Shown one piece after another: positions 44,885 through 50,828 of a stretch of DNA of 50,828 bases. Made by a program: the position numbers and the translations under genes. Position 1 is the first letter of the stretch; each line of letters starts with the position of its first letter. The stretch lies in NCBI GenBank assembly GCA_014190175.1, contig BJFZ01000006.1, forward strand, positions 1-50,828, written 5' to 3'. This stretch comes from Actinomycetes bacterium. Lineage in GTDB: Bacteria; Actinomycetota; Actinomycetes; Nanopelagicales; Nanopelagicaceae. Below the pieces are notes generated by a model. It was not told the DNA's origin. It ran no database searches and saw only the letters and a list, made by a program, of their open reading frames with translations.

Positions 44885-45060
44885 AATTACGCGAGCCAAG
44901 TGACTCGGAACTCCGCCCCGTAAACCACGACGGGTGGTATCCAAACAACTTTTAATTGATAGGTAATCCGACTTATTGAGATTGCCAGCATTTTCAGCGG
45001 CAAAATCAACTTACGGTTGCGGGTCAGCGTCGGAATTTCACCGATCTTCCCCTATCAAGC
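44885..45060 (-). ncRNA. cobalamin riboswitch
   Basis: On minus, P1 pairs TTGATAGG (45058-45051) with CCTATCAA (44963-44956). In between are GGGGAAGATCGGTGAAATTC, CCGACGCTGACCCGCAACCG and the B12 box AAGTCGGATTACCT, which match the cobalamin riboswitch core. The 44885-44955 stretch holds the downstream hairpins (for example CCACCCGTCGTGG) that would supply the kissing loop. It would repress the ECF operon when B12 is plentiful. Confidence 0.93.
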
Positions 45061-45063
45061 AAA

Positions 45064-45107
45064 GGTATTAAGTTGGTATTAAGTTGGCATTAAGTTGGTA
45101 TTAAATT
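45064..45107. repeat. 11-nt tandem repeat upstream of cobalamin riboswitch
   Basis: Four head-to-tail copies of GGTATTAAGTT, the third with one change (GGCATTAAGTT) and the fourth ending AATT. They lie in the divergent gap between the riboswitch and the aldo/keto reductase gene. Each copy carries TAATAC on minus, similar to a -10 element. Confidence 0.9.
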
Positions 45108-45174
45108 TTGATCCTGCAGTCGGATCTTAACCCGCAACTAGCCAAAAGCAACTCTGGTGCCATATCTTTTGGCC

Positions 45175-46176
45175 ATGGAATATAGACGCCTTGGCAGTAC
45201 CGGAATGTATGTCTCTGAAATCTCATACGGAAACTGGATCACTCACGGTTCCCAAGTTGAAGCCGATGAAGCGGTTAAATGTGTTCATGCTGCCCTCGAT
45301 GCTGGCATAACCACCTTCGACACCGCCGATGTTTACGCAGGTACGAAAGCTGAGACCGTACTAGGCAAAGCCTTAAAAGGTCAGCGCCGTGAATCTTATG
45401 AACTTTTCACCAAGGTTTTTTGGCCAACCGGAACCGGAAAAAATGATCGCGGTCTATCCCGCAAGCACATCATGGAGTCAATCAATGCTTCTTTAAAACG
45501 TCTACAAACAGATCACATTGATCTATATCAAGCACACCGTTTTGATTACGAAACCCCACTTGAAGAGATGTTAAAGGCTTTTGATGATCTGATTCGCCAA
45601 GGAAAAGTTAATTACATCGGTGTATCTGAGTGGCGCGCCAGCGAGATTTCTGCTGCACTGAAAATTCAAGATGCGATGGGTTATGACCGTTTTGTTTCAA
45701 GCCAACCGCAGTACTCAATGCTTTGGCGAGTAATTGAAAAAGAGATTGTTCCGCTTTCTGAGAAAGAGGGAATTGGCCAAATAGTTTGGTCACCAATCGC
45801 TCAAGGAGTGCTCACCGGAAAATACTTGCCGGGCAAGAAAGCACCAACTGGATCACGTGCCACAGATAAGAAGAGTGGCGCAAATATGATCTCAGGTTGG
45901 ATGCGCGATGAGGTACTTGAAGGCGTTCAGAAACTTGTACCAATCGCGCAATCAGTTGGACTCTCTATGGCCCAACTTGCCATTGCTTGGGTATTGCAAA
46001 ATAAAAACGTATCAAGTGCAATCATCGGCGCCTCTAAAGCCAAGCAGGTAAAAGAAAATGTCAAAGCGGCTGGAGTGATATTAGAACCAGCAATTATGAA
46101 AGCTATTGATGTTGCAATTGGTGGTCTAGCCGAACGCGATCCAGCCAAAGGTAAGAGTCCGGAAAAGCGACCTTAA
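45175..46176 (+). CDS. aldo/keto reductase (potassium-channel beta-subunit type)
   Basis: A 333-residue AKR. MEYRRLGSTGMYVSEISYG at the N-terminus, catalytic Asp/Tyr in FDTADVYAGTKAETVLGKAL, and Lys in FTKVFWPTG. QAHRFDYETPLEEM has the usual His position, SQPQYSMLWR follows, and the C-terminal NADPH site is SSAIIGASKAKQVKEN. This AKR6-like type reduces aldehydes or ketones. ATG 45175 is preferred over GTG 45157. It overlaps the 3' end of the DUF3043 gene by 4 bp. Confidence 0.93.
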   Translation: MEYRRLGSTGMYVSEISYGNWITHGSQVEADEAVKCVHAALDAGITTFDTADVYAGTKAETVLGKALKGQRRESYELFTKVFWPTGTGKNDRGLSRKHIMESINASLKRLQTDHIDLYQAHRFDYETPLEEMLKAFDDLIRQGKVNYIGVSEWRASEISAALKIQDAMGYDRFVSSQPQYSMLWRVIEKEIVPLSEKEGIGQIVWSPIAQGVLTGKYLPGKKAPTGSRATDKKSGANMISGWMRDEVLEGVQKLVPIAQSVGLSMAQLAIAWVLQNKNVSSAIIGASKAKQVKENVKAAGVILEPAIMKAIDVAIGGLAERDPAKGKSPEKRP

Positions 46177-46709
46177 TTAAATTTTTCGCCGCGCTTAACT
46201 AATGGTGATGGGCTGCGCAATCTTCTGATTTGCGTGCTGCGCAACCATGCGTAAACGGCCAATCCCTTTAACTTTTCTTCAGGGAACTTTGCCGCAACTT
46301 GGGCTTTGATTTTGCGGCCCATGAGAAATCCATCAACAAATGAGACCATAATCACCGTATACATAAATAGAGTTGCCAAAACCTTGATTCCATCACTTGG
46401 GATAATTGACAAAAGTAAGACAACCATAAGTAATGGCATAAAAAATTCAGCTACTGAGTATCTGGAATCTACATAGTTACGCGCAAATTTCCGGGCTGGT
46501 CCTTTATCGCGAGTTGGCAATGCTCGTTCTTCCCCGCGCATATATGCGCCACGCAACTCTTCACGTTTTTTTCGCTGCTGTGCTTTAAGTGATTTGCGAT
46601 CAGCTTTATTAACCGCAGGGGCTAATGATCTGCGTGGGCGCTTTGCTTCCGCTTCGCGGCGCGTTGGAGTTGGACGGCCTTTACCTTCATTGCTCTGTGG
46701 TTCACTCAT
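46173..46709 (-). CDS. DUF3043 family membrane protein
   Basis: A 178-residue protein with a very basic N-terminal half (GKGRPTPTRREAEAKRPRR), then ARKFARNYVDSRYSVAEFF and two hydrophobic helices (FMPLLMVVLLLSIIP and VLATLFMYTVIMVSFVDGF). This is the actinobacterial DUF3043 pattern. Function unknown. It follows nadA by 24 bp on the same strand. Confidence 0.88.
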   Translation of the reverse strand: MSEPQSNEGKGRPTPTRREAEAKRPRRSLAPAVNKADRKSLKAQQRKKREELRGAYMRGEERALPTRDKGPARKFARNYVDSRYSVAEFFMPLLMVVLLLSIIPSDGIKVLATLFMYTVIMVSFVDGFLMGRKIKAQVAAKFPEEKLKGLAVYAWLRSTQIRRLRSPSPLVKRGEKFN

Positions 46710-46733
46710 AAATTAATCCTATTCTAAATTTCT

Positions 46734-47882
46734 TTAAGGCAGAGCGAGCATTTGATCTAAAGCTATTTTGGCGTATTTGGCAATCTTTGGGTCAACGGTG
46801 ATCTGATTTAGCAGCCGGCCTTGCACCAAAGATTCCATCACCCAAACTAAATGTGGTAAGTCAATCCGGTTCATTGTTGAGCAGTAACAAACAGTCTTAT
46901 CTAAAAAGACAATTTCTTTGTCGGGATTGTTGGCGGCTAATCGGCGCACCAGATTTAACTCAGTTCCGACCGCCCACTTTGAACCAGCAGGGGATTGGGC
47001 AACTGTTTTGATGATTGATTCAGTTGATCCAACTACATCTGCAGCTGATACAACTTCATATTGGCACTCTGGATGTACTAAAACCTTAACTCCTGGAATT
47101 CTCGCCCTAACTTCATTTACTGAATCAACTGTGAAACGACCATGCACCGAACAATGTCCACGCCACAAAAGAATTCGGGCGCTCTTTATTTGCGCATCTG
47201 TTAACCCACCATTTTCTTTCCATGGGTTCCAAACTGCGCAATCATCCAAGGAAAGACCTAACTGTAAAACGGCAGTGTTACGACCTAAGTGTTGATCAGG
47301 AAGAAACAAAACCTTTTCGCCTTTTTCTAACGCCCAGGCCATAGCTGTTTTTGCATTAGAGGAAGTGCAAACGGTCCCACCATGCTCACCAGTAAATGCT
47401 TTTATCGCTGCAGATGAATTCATATATGTAACTGGAATAGTTTTATCTGCAACGCCAGCTGCGGTAAGTGCATCCCAACATTGCGCAACTTGCTCGCTAT
47501 TTGCCATATCGGCCATAGAACATCCAGCGGCTAAATCCGGCAAAATAACTTTTTGCGAATCATTAGTTAAAATATCTGCACTTTCAGCCATGAAGTGCAC
47601 ACCACAAAAAATAATGAACTCTGCTTCAGGTCTTGCTGCTGCATCTTTAGCCAGCTTGAAAGAATCACCCATAACATCTGCAAATTCGATTACTTCATCG
47701 CGTTGGTAATGATGACCAAGGACAAAGGCCCGGCTACCTAATGCTTTGCGAGCTGCGCGAGCGCGTTCAACTAAATTTGGGTCGCTAACTGCTGGAAGTT
47801 CTCCTGGACAGGAGACTCCGCGTTCGCTCGCTAAATCCACTCCACGGCCAAGTAGTAAAAGGTCAGTTATTGATGTTGCCAC
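46734..47882 (-). CDS. nadA: quinolinate synthase
   Basis: A 382-residue NadA, a 4Fe-4S enzyme that condenses iminoaspartate with dihydroxyacetone phosphate to quinolinate for NAD synthesis. Key segments are LGHHYQRDEVIEFADVMGDS, IIFCGVHFMAESADIL, DLAAGCSMADMA, VHPECQYEV and the C-terminal VCYCSTMNRIDL. The start is GTG 47882. nadB and nadC are not seen in the window. Confidence 0.95.
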   Translation of the reverse strand: MATSITDLLLLGRGVDLASERGVSCPGELPAVSDPNLVERARAARKALGSRAFVLGHHYQRDEVIEFADVMGDSFKLAKDAAARPEAEFIIFCGVHFMAESADILTNDSQKVILPDLAAGCSMADMANSEQVAQCWDALTAAGVADKTIPVTYMNSSAAIKAFTGEHGGTVCTSSNAKTAMAWALEKGEKVLFLPDQHLGRNTAVLQLGLSLDDCAVWNPWKENGGLTDAQIKSARILLWRGHCSVHGRFTVDSVNEVRARIPGVKVLVHPECQYEVVSAADVVGSTESIIKTVAQSPAGSKWAVGTELNLVRRLAANNPDKEIVFLDKTVCYCSTMNRIDLPHLVWVMESLVQGRLLNQITVDPKIAKYAKIALDQMLALP

Positions 47883-47997
47883 TTAGCAATTCTCTCAGGT
47901 TTGCCACTCACCTCGCCACATCAGGGCGCGCGGGAAGGTTTTTGGTGGGTCGATGGTTCTCTTTTATGGCACGATTAGACCAACACGGGAGGTCGTA

Positions 47998-48351
47998 ATG
48001 AGCACAACAGAGGTAAATCTTTCAACGGCAGGAATCGGCTTAACTGATGGTGCTGCGCTAAAAGTGCGCGCCTTGCTAGATCAAGAGGATCGCAATGACC
48101 TCAAATTACGTGTTGCAGTACAACCTGGTGGATGTTCCGGATTGCGCTACCAACTTCAGTTTTATGATCGCACTCTTGAAGGTGACTCAAGTAGCGAATT
48201 TGGTTCAGTAGCTGTGGTTACCGACAAGATGAGTACCCCATATTTAATGGGTGCCACAATTGATTTCGTAGATACCATCGAAAAGCAAGGTTTCACCATC
48301 GACAATCCAAATGCCGGTGATTCATGTGCTTGCGGAGATTCTTTTAATTAA
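47998..48351 (+). CDS. erpA: iron-sulfur cluster insertion protein, HesB/ErpA type
   Basis: A 117-residue A-type carrier with the three cluster cysteines: Cys46 in GGCSGLRY and Cys110/Cys112 in CACGDSF. It delivers Fe-S clusters to apo-enzymes, here plausibly NadA and LipA among others. The start is ATG 47998, with GGGAGG 5 nt upstream; the frame can be read from 47953 but that part is not family-like. The adoK-type kinase gene follows, as in mycobacteria. Confidence 0.94.
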   Translation: MSTTEVNLSTAGIGLTDGAALKVRALLDQEDRNDLKLRVAVQPGGCSGLRYQLQFYDRTLEGDSSSEFGSVAVVTDKMSTPYLMGATIDFVDTIEKQGFTIDNPNAGDSCACGDSFN

Positions 48352-48387
48352 TTTAATTAATTTGTTTAATTTCAAGGAGTACCTCGC

Positions 48388-49362
48388 GTGAAGATCGCGG
48401 TAACCGGCTCGGTAGCCACTGATCATTTAATGACATTTCCGGGACGGTTTGCCGACTCAATTGTTGCTGGCTCGATCGAAAACATCTCCTTATCCTTTTT
48501 AGTTGATGAACTTGATGTTCGTCGCGGTGGCGTTGGTGCAAATATAACTTTTGGCATGGGAGTGCTTGGCCTTACTCCAATTTTGATCGGTGCGGTTGGT
48601 AGAGATTGGGATGATTACAACTCATGGCTCACTAGACATGGAGTTGATACTTCATCTGTAAAAGTTTCTAGAACCCAATTAACAGCAAGTTTTACGGTTA
48701 CCACCGATAAAGAGTTAAATCAGATTGCATCGTTTTATCCAGGAGCAATGAGTGAAGCCCGTGATATTGAACTTGGACCAATCATCGATAAATACGGGGG
48801 CGTCGATCTAGTAGTAATCACTCCAGATAACCCAGATGCAATGGTGCGCCATACGGAAGAGTGCCGCCATCGGGGTGTTGATTTTGCGGCAGACCCTTCA
48901 CAACAATTAGCGCGCTTAGATGGCGAAGTAATTAAAACTTTAATTGATGGAGCAAAGTATTTATTTTTAAATGAGTATGAGATGGCTTTAGCTTTACAAA
49001 AAACTGGATGGAGTGAGGCTGAAGTTTTGGATCGAGTTGAGATGCGAGTAATCACTAGAGGTTCAAAAGGTGCGCGCATTGATTCGAAAAACTTTGCACC
49101 TATTGAAATTTCGGTTCCAAAAGAAAATGGCAAAGTTGATCCAACGGGAGTTGGAGATGCATTCCGCGCTGGCTTTCTTACCGGATTAAGCCACAAGCTT
49201 TCATTGGAACGGTGTGGTCAAATCGGTGCGATGTTGGCGACTTATGTTGTAGAAACAAAAGGAACTCAGGAGTATCGGTTTACAGCAGCGGAATTTGTAG
49301 CGCGTTTTGAAACAGCTTATGGTAAAAGTGCTGCTTCAGAATTAGCTGCATTCCTCAACTAG
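48388..49362 (+). CDS. PfkB family kinase, adenosine-kinase-like
   Basis: A 324-residue ribokinase-superfamily protein. N-terminal GSVATDHLMTFPG, the glycine-rich RRGGVGANITFGMGVLG near residue 47, FLNEYEMALAL, and the PfkB signature with catalytic Asp in DPTGVGDAFRAGFLTG near residue 252. The sequence style and its place next to erpA match the AdoK (Rv2202c) group, so adenosine is the likeliest substrate. The start is GTG with AAGGAG upstream. Confidence 0.88.
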   Translation: MKIAVTGSVATDHLMTFPGRFADSIVAGSIENISLSFLVDELDVRRGGVGANITFGMGVLGLTPILIGAVGRDWDDYNSWLTRHGVDTSSVKVSRTQLTASFTVTTDKELNQIASFYPGAMSEARDIELGPIIDKYGGVDLVVITPDNPDAMVRHTEECRHRGVDFAADPSQQLARLDGEVIKTLIDGAKYLFLNEYEMALALQKTGWSEAEVLDRVEMRVITRGSKGARIDSKNFAPIEISVPKENGKVDPTGVGDAFRAGFLTGLSHKLSLERCGQIGAMLATYVVETKGTQEYRFTAAEFVARFETAYGKSAASELAAFLN

Positions 49363-49365
49363 ATC

Positions 49366-49578
49366 CTAATTAGATTTTGTAATTAAAAAATTATCAGTTG
49401 AAATAACTTTAAATTCATTTCCGGTCATTCGAGCCCAAGCGGTTAGATCAGCAGCGGTTGCTGGATCATCTGAAAGTAAAAGTACCTCCTGGCCTAATTC
49501 AGATTCTTTGATCTTTTTGCTCAATTCAATAATCGGCAGCGGACATCTCTTGCCACGACAATCCAGTTCTGTAGCCAT
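49366..49578 (-). CDS. TusA-like sulfur carrier protein
   Basis: A 70-residue TusA/SirA-fold protein with the persulfide cysteine in CRGKRCPLPIIEL. It accepts sulfur from a cysteine desulfurase and hands it on, for example for tRNA thiolation or cofactor synthesis. The frame overlaps the end of the desulfurase-like gene. Start ATG 49578 or GTG 49590; neither has a strong ribosome-binding site, so reinitiation is likely. Confidence 0.9.
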   Translation of the reverse strand: MATELDCRGKRCPLPIIELSKKIKESELGQEVLLLSDDPATAADLTAWARMTGNEFKVISTDNFLITKSN

Positions 49579-49579
49579 T

Positions 49580-50722
49580 TTAATTTTCACGTAACTTTGA
49601 AATTATGCCCGGAAGAAGTGCCAACAATTTAGTTATCTCGCCATCTTGCACATCATGATTCAAGTTGATTCGCATATTGCCATGAGTTAACAATCCCATA
49701 GCTTTAAGTACATGACTTGGTTCCAGAGCGGATGCCACACAAGCAGAACCTGAGGCAACTGAGAACCCTTCGATTTCAAGGGCTGCAACTAATTGCTCAC
49801 TTGATACATTCAAGAAGGATAGAGAGATAATGTTGGGCAAAGTCGATTCCGCATTTCCGGCGATATCAACATCGGAAATAGTTTGTTTAACATGATTGCG
49901 AACCCGTTCAATTAAAGATTTTAACCGAGTCGAGTTTGCGGCTTCATCGGCAATCCAATGCTCCAGCGCACTTGCTGCAGCTAGCGCTAATGGAATTGAA
50001 AAACTATTTGGAGCCCGAGTTGGTCTGGTGTGCGGAAGTGGATTAGACCATCGTGTTCCATTTTTTAGCGCAAATACTCCTACCCCAGAAGGACCATTCC
50101 AAGAACGCGCATCAAAATGCAAAGTTGACCAATATGAAGGCTTTACAAATCGGGCACCGGAAGCAGTTGTATCTATATGTAGGTGCGCATTTTGGGCGAC
50201 GACCGCTTTAGCGATTGCCTTAATATTTTGAATAACACCAGTTTCAATATTGGCACTTTGGATTGCGACAATTGAGTTTGGTTGCAAAGTTTGGGTTAGA
50301 AGTTCCAAATCAATCACTCCATTAATATCGACAGATATCTCAAAAGATTGTTTTGATTTACCCCGCATGCCGATAATTTCAGATCGCTCAGTCGCACCAT
50401 ATATAAAGGGTGAAACCCCGAATCCGGGCGCCCCCCAAATGGCAATCGGTGAGATCAGTTCTGGCTCGCCCCAAAGTTCAATCTCATCAACTTTAAGGCC
50501 CAAAGATTTCGCAATCGATTCTCGCGCTTGAGCCAAAAGCGCTTGGGCTTGACGACCTTGGCTCGAGATTTGAGTCGGGTCAGCCCATCCCTGGTCAAAG
50601 GCATCAAGCAAGATTTGGCGCGCTTTCGGATGTATGGGGTGTTGCCCCTCATATTTTCCCGCTGTGATGATCCCCACGAGGAGAACGCTACTGCCTGCTG
50701 CAAATGATGCGAAGTCGGGCAC
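49580..50722 (-). CDS. cysteine-desulfurase-like fold-type-I protein lacking the PLP lysine
   Basis: A 380-residue relative of NifS/IscS (class V aminotransferase fold). Retained: a DPTQISSQGRQAQALLAQARE segment (usually NPSS-HxxG), HIDTTASG with Asp184, GPSGVGVFAL, and the mobile-loop cysteine in ASGSACVASALEPSHVLKAMG (Cys328). Lost: the PLP lysine. The usual SAHKxxGPKG reads DARSWNGPSG, with Ser207 at the Lys position and Arg at the His position. The TSGGTEANNLA phosphate-binding segment is LWGEPELISPIAIWG. The His of the usual EH motif and the Gln of HVDAxQ are also replaced. It probably cannot use PLP in the normal way. It overlaps the tusA frame. Start GTG after AAGGA. Confidence 0.85.
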   Translation of the reverse strand: MPDFASFAAGSSVLLVGIITAGKYEGQHPIHPKARQILLDAFDQGWADPTQISSQGRQAQALLAQARESIAKSLGLKVDEIELWGEPELISPIAIWGAPGFGVSPFIYGATERSEIIGMRGKSKQSFEISVDINGVIDLELLTQTLQPNSIVAIQSANIETGVIQNIKAIAKAVVAQNAHLHIDTTASGARFVKPSYWSTLHFDARSWNGPSGVGVFALKNGTRWSNPLPHTRPTRAPNSFSIPLALAAASALEHWIADEAANSTRLKSLIERVRNHVKQTISDVDIAGNAESTLPNIISLSFLNVSSEQLVAALEIEGFSVASGSACVASALEPSHVLKAMGLLTHGNMRINLNHDVQDGEITKLLALLPGIISKLREN

Positions 50723-50828
50723 TATCCTTGCGGAGTGCCTCTTCCAAGCCGAGCAATCAAGCGCAAAACCTTTCGTTTTGCTCCACCCTTATCACCCTTA
50801 TCACCCTTATCACTCTTAGCAATTGGAT
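50722..50828 (-). CDS. 3' end of an unrecognised gene with Asp-Lys-Gly repeats (partial)
   Basis: On minus the frame is open from the window edge to a TAG at 50724-50722 that overlaps the next gene's GTG (TAGTG). The readable C-terminus is PIAKS, three Asp-Lys-Gly repeats, then a basic tail GAKRKVLRLIARLGRGTPQG. The precise overlap with the following start supports a real gene end. The family cannot be told from so short a piece. Confidence 0.55.
   Translation of the reverse strand, partial: PIAKSDKGDKGDKGGAKRKVLRLIARLGRGTPQG
50784..50817. repeat. 9-nt tandem repeat CACCCTTAT
   Basis: Three and a half perfect copies plus one variant (CACTCTTAG). In the minus-strand frame of the partial gene it codes Asp-Lys-Gly repeats, so unit gain or loss would not shift the frame. 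Confidence 0.85.

Noticed and set aside
48735..49196. Minus-strand frame of 153 codons
   Set aside because: Antisense of the PfkB kinase; Ser/Pro-rich low-information sequence.
50763..50781. Perfect 7-bp hairpin GCAAAAC/GTTTTGC as a terminator
   Set aside because: No T-run follows on either strand, and the sequence lies inside an apparently coding frame.

Overview
The window looks like chromosomal DNA of a streamlined, low-GC, free-living actinobacterium, most plausibly a freshwater Nanopelagicales (acI) relative. The evidence is the gene order: pepA - lpdA - sucB - TIGR01777 gene - lipB - lipA - DUF4191 gene - RDD gene - glnA, with gcvT beside pepA and erpA beside an adoK-type kinase. This order is characteristic of Actinobacteria and resembles the Mycobacterium Rv2200-Rv2220 region. 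Other support comes from the PadR/ino1 pair, DUF3043, SCO2322 and a SAM-IV riboswitch, combined with AT-rich codon use and almost no intergenic DNA. All eight convergent gene pairs overlap or lie within 7 bp of each other. I see no rRNA, tRNA, IS element, phage or CRISPR.

Layout. 1-2.9 kb: a minus-strand operon of an unrecognised 656-aa probable alpha-toroid protein, a PIG-L deacetylase and the start of a Gfo/Idh/MocA dehydrogenase. 2.9-4.9 kb: a LysE exporter and a uracil permease with a structured leader. 5.1-8.3 kb: a PadR regulator coupled to inositol-phosphate synthase, then an enoyl-CoA hydratase and an SDR. 8.3-9.5 kb: a nickel/cobalt permease behind a Nur-like operator. 9.6-17.0 kb: a hexuronate island with a SulP transporter, an esterase, uronate isomerase and tagaturonate/fructuronate reductase on plus. 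On minus, converging, altronate dehydratase is split into three genes. 17.06-20.6 kb: a SAM-IV riboswitch followed by an amino-acid ABC importer and an N-formylglutamate-amidohydrolase-like enzyme.

20.6-28.5 kb: amidotransferase, DinG-like helicase, glnA, RDD, DUF4191, PlsC, lipA and lipB. 28.6-34.1 kb: a plus-strand accessory cassette (MMPL transporter, Gfo/Idh oxidoreductase, flavin amine-oxidase-like protein, aquaporin, ArsC) that interrupts the conserved lipoate/2-oxoacid dehydrogenase block. 34.1-40.9 kb: TIGR01777 protein, sucB, lpdA, pepA and gcvT. 40.8-45.1 kb: a complete ECF transporter (S, fused A-A', T) plus an SCO2322 protein behind a cobalamin riboswitch with its own terminator, so very probably a B12 importer. 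45.2-50.8 kb: aldo/keto reductase, DUF3043, nadA, erpA, adoK-like kinase, tusA, a cysteine-desulfurase homologue lacking the PLP lysine, and the 3' end of one more gene.

The most interesting signals are four. (1) The altronate dehydratase: two paralogous core subunits appear to have lost opposite halves of the family's conserved residues, with a separate SAF subunit. (2) The SAM-controlled importer/deformylase operon, which suggests salvage of an N-formyl or N-acyl methionine-like compound. (3) The PLP-less pseudo-cysteine-desulfurase coupled to TusA. (4) A SulP protein without STAS domain inside a uronate operon. Family assignments rest on motif recognition and gene order only; no database search was run.
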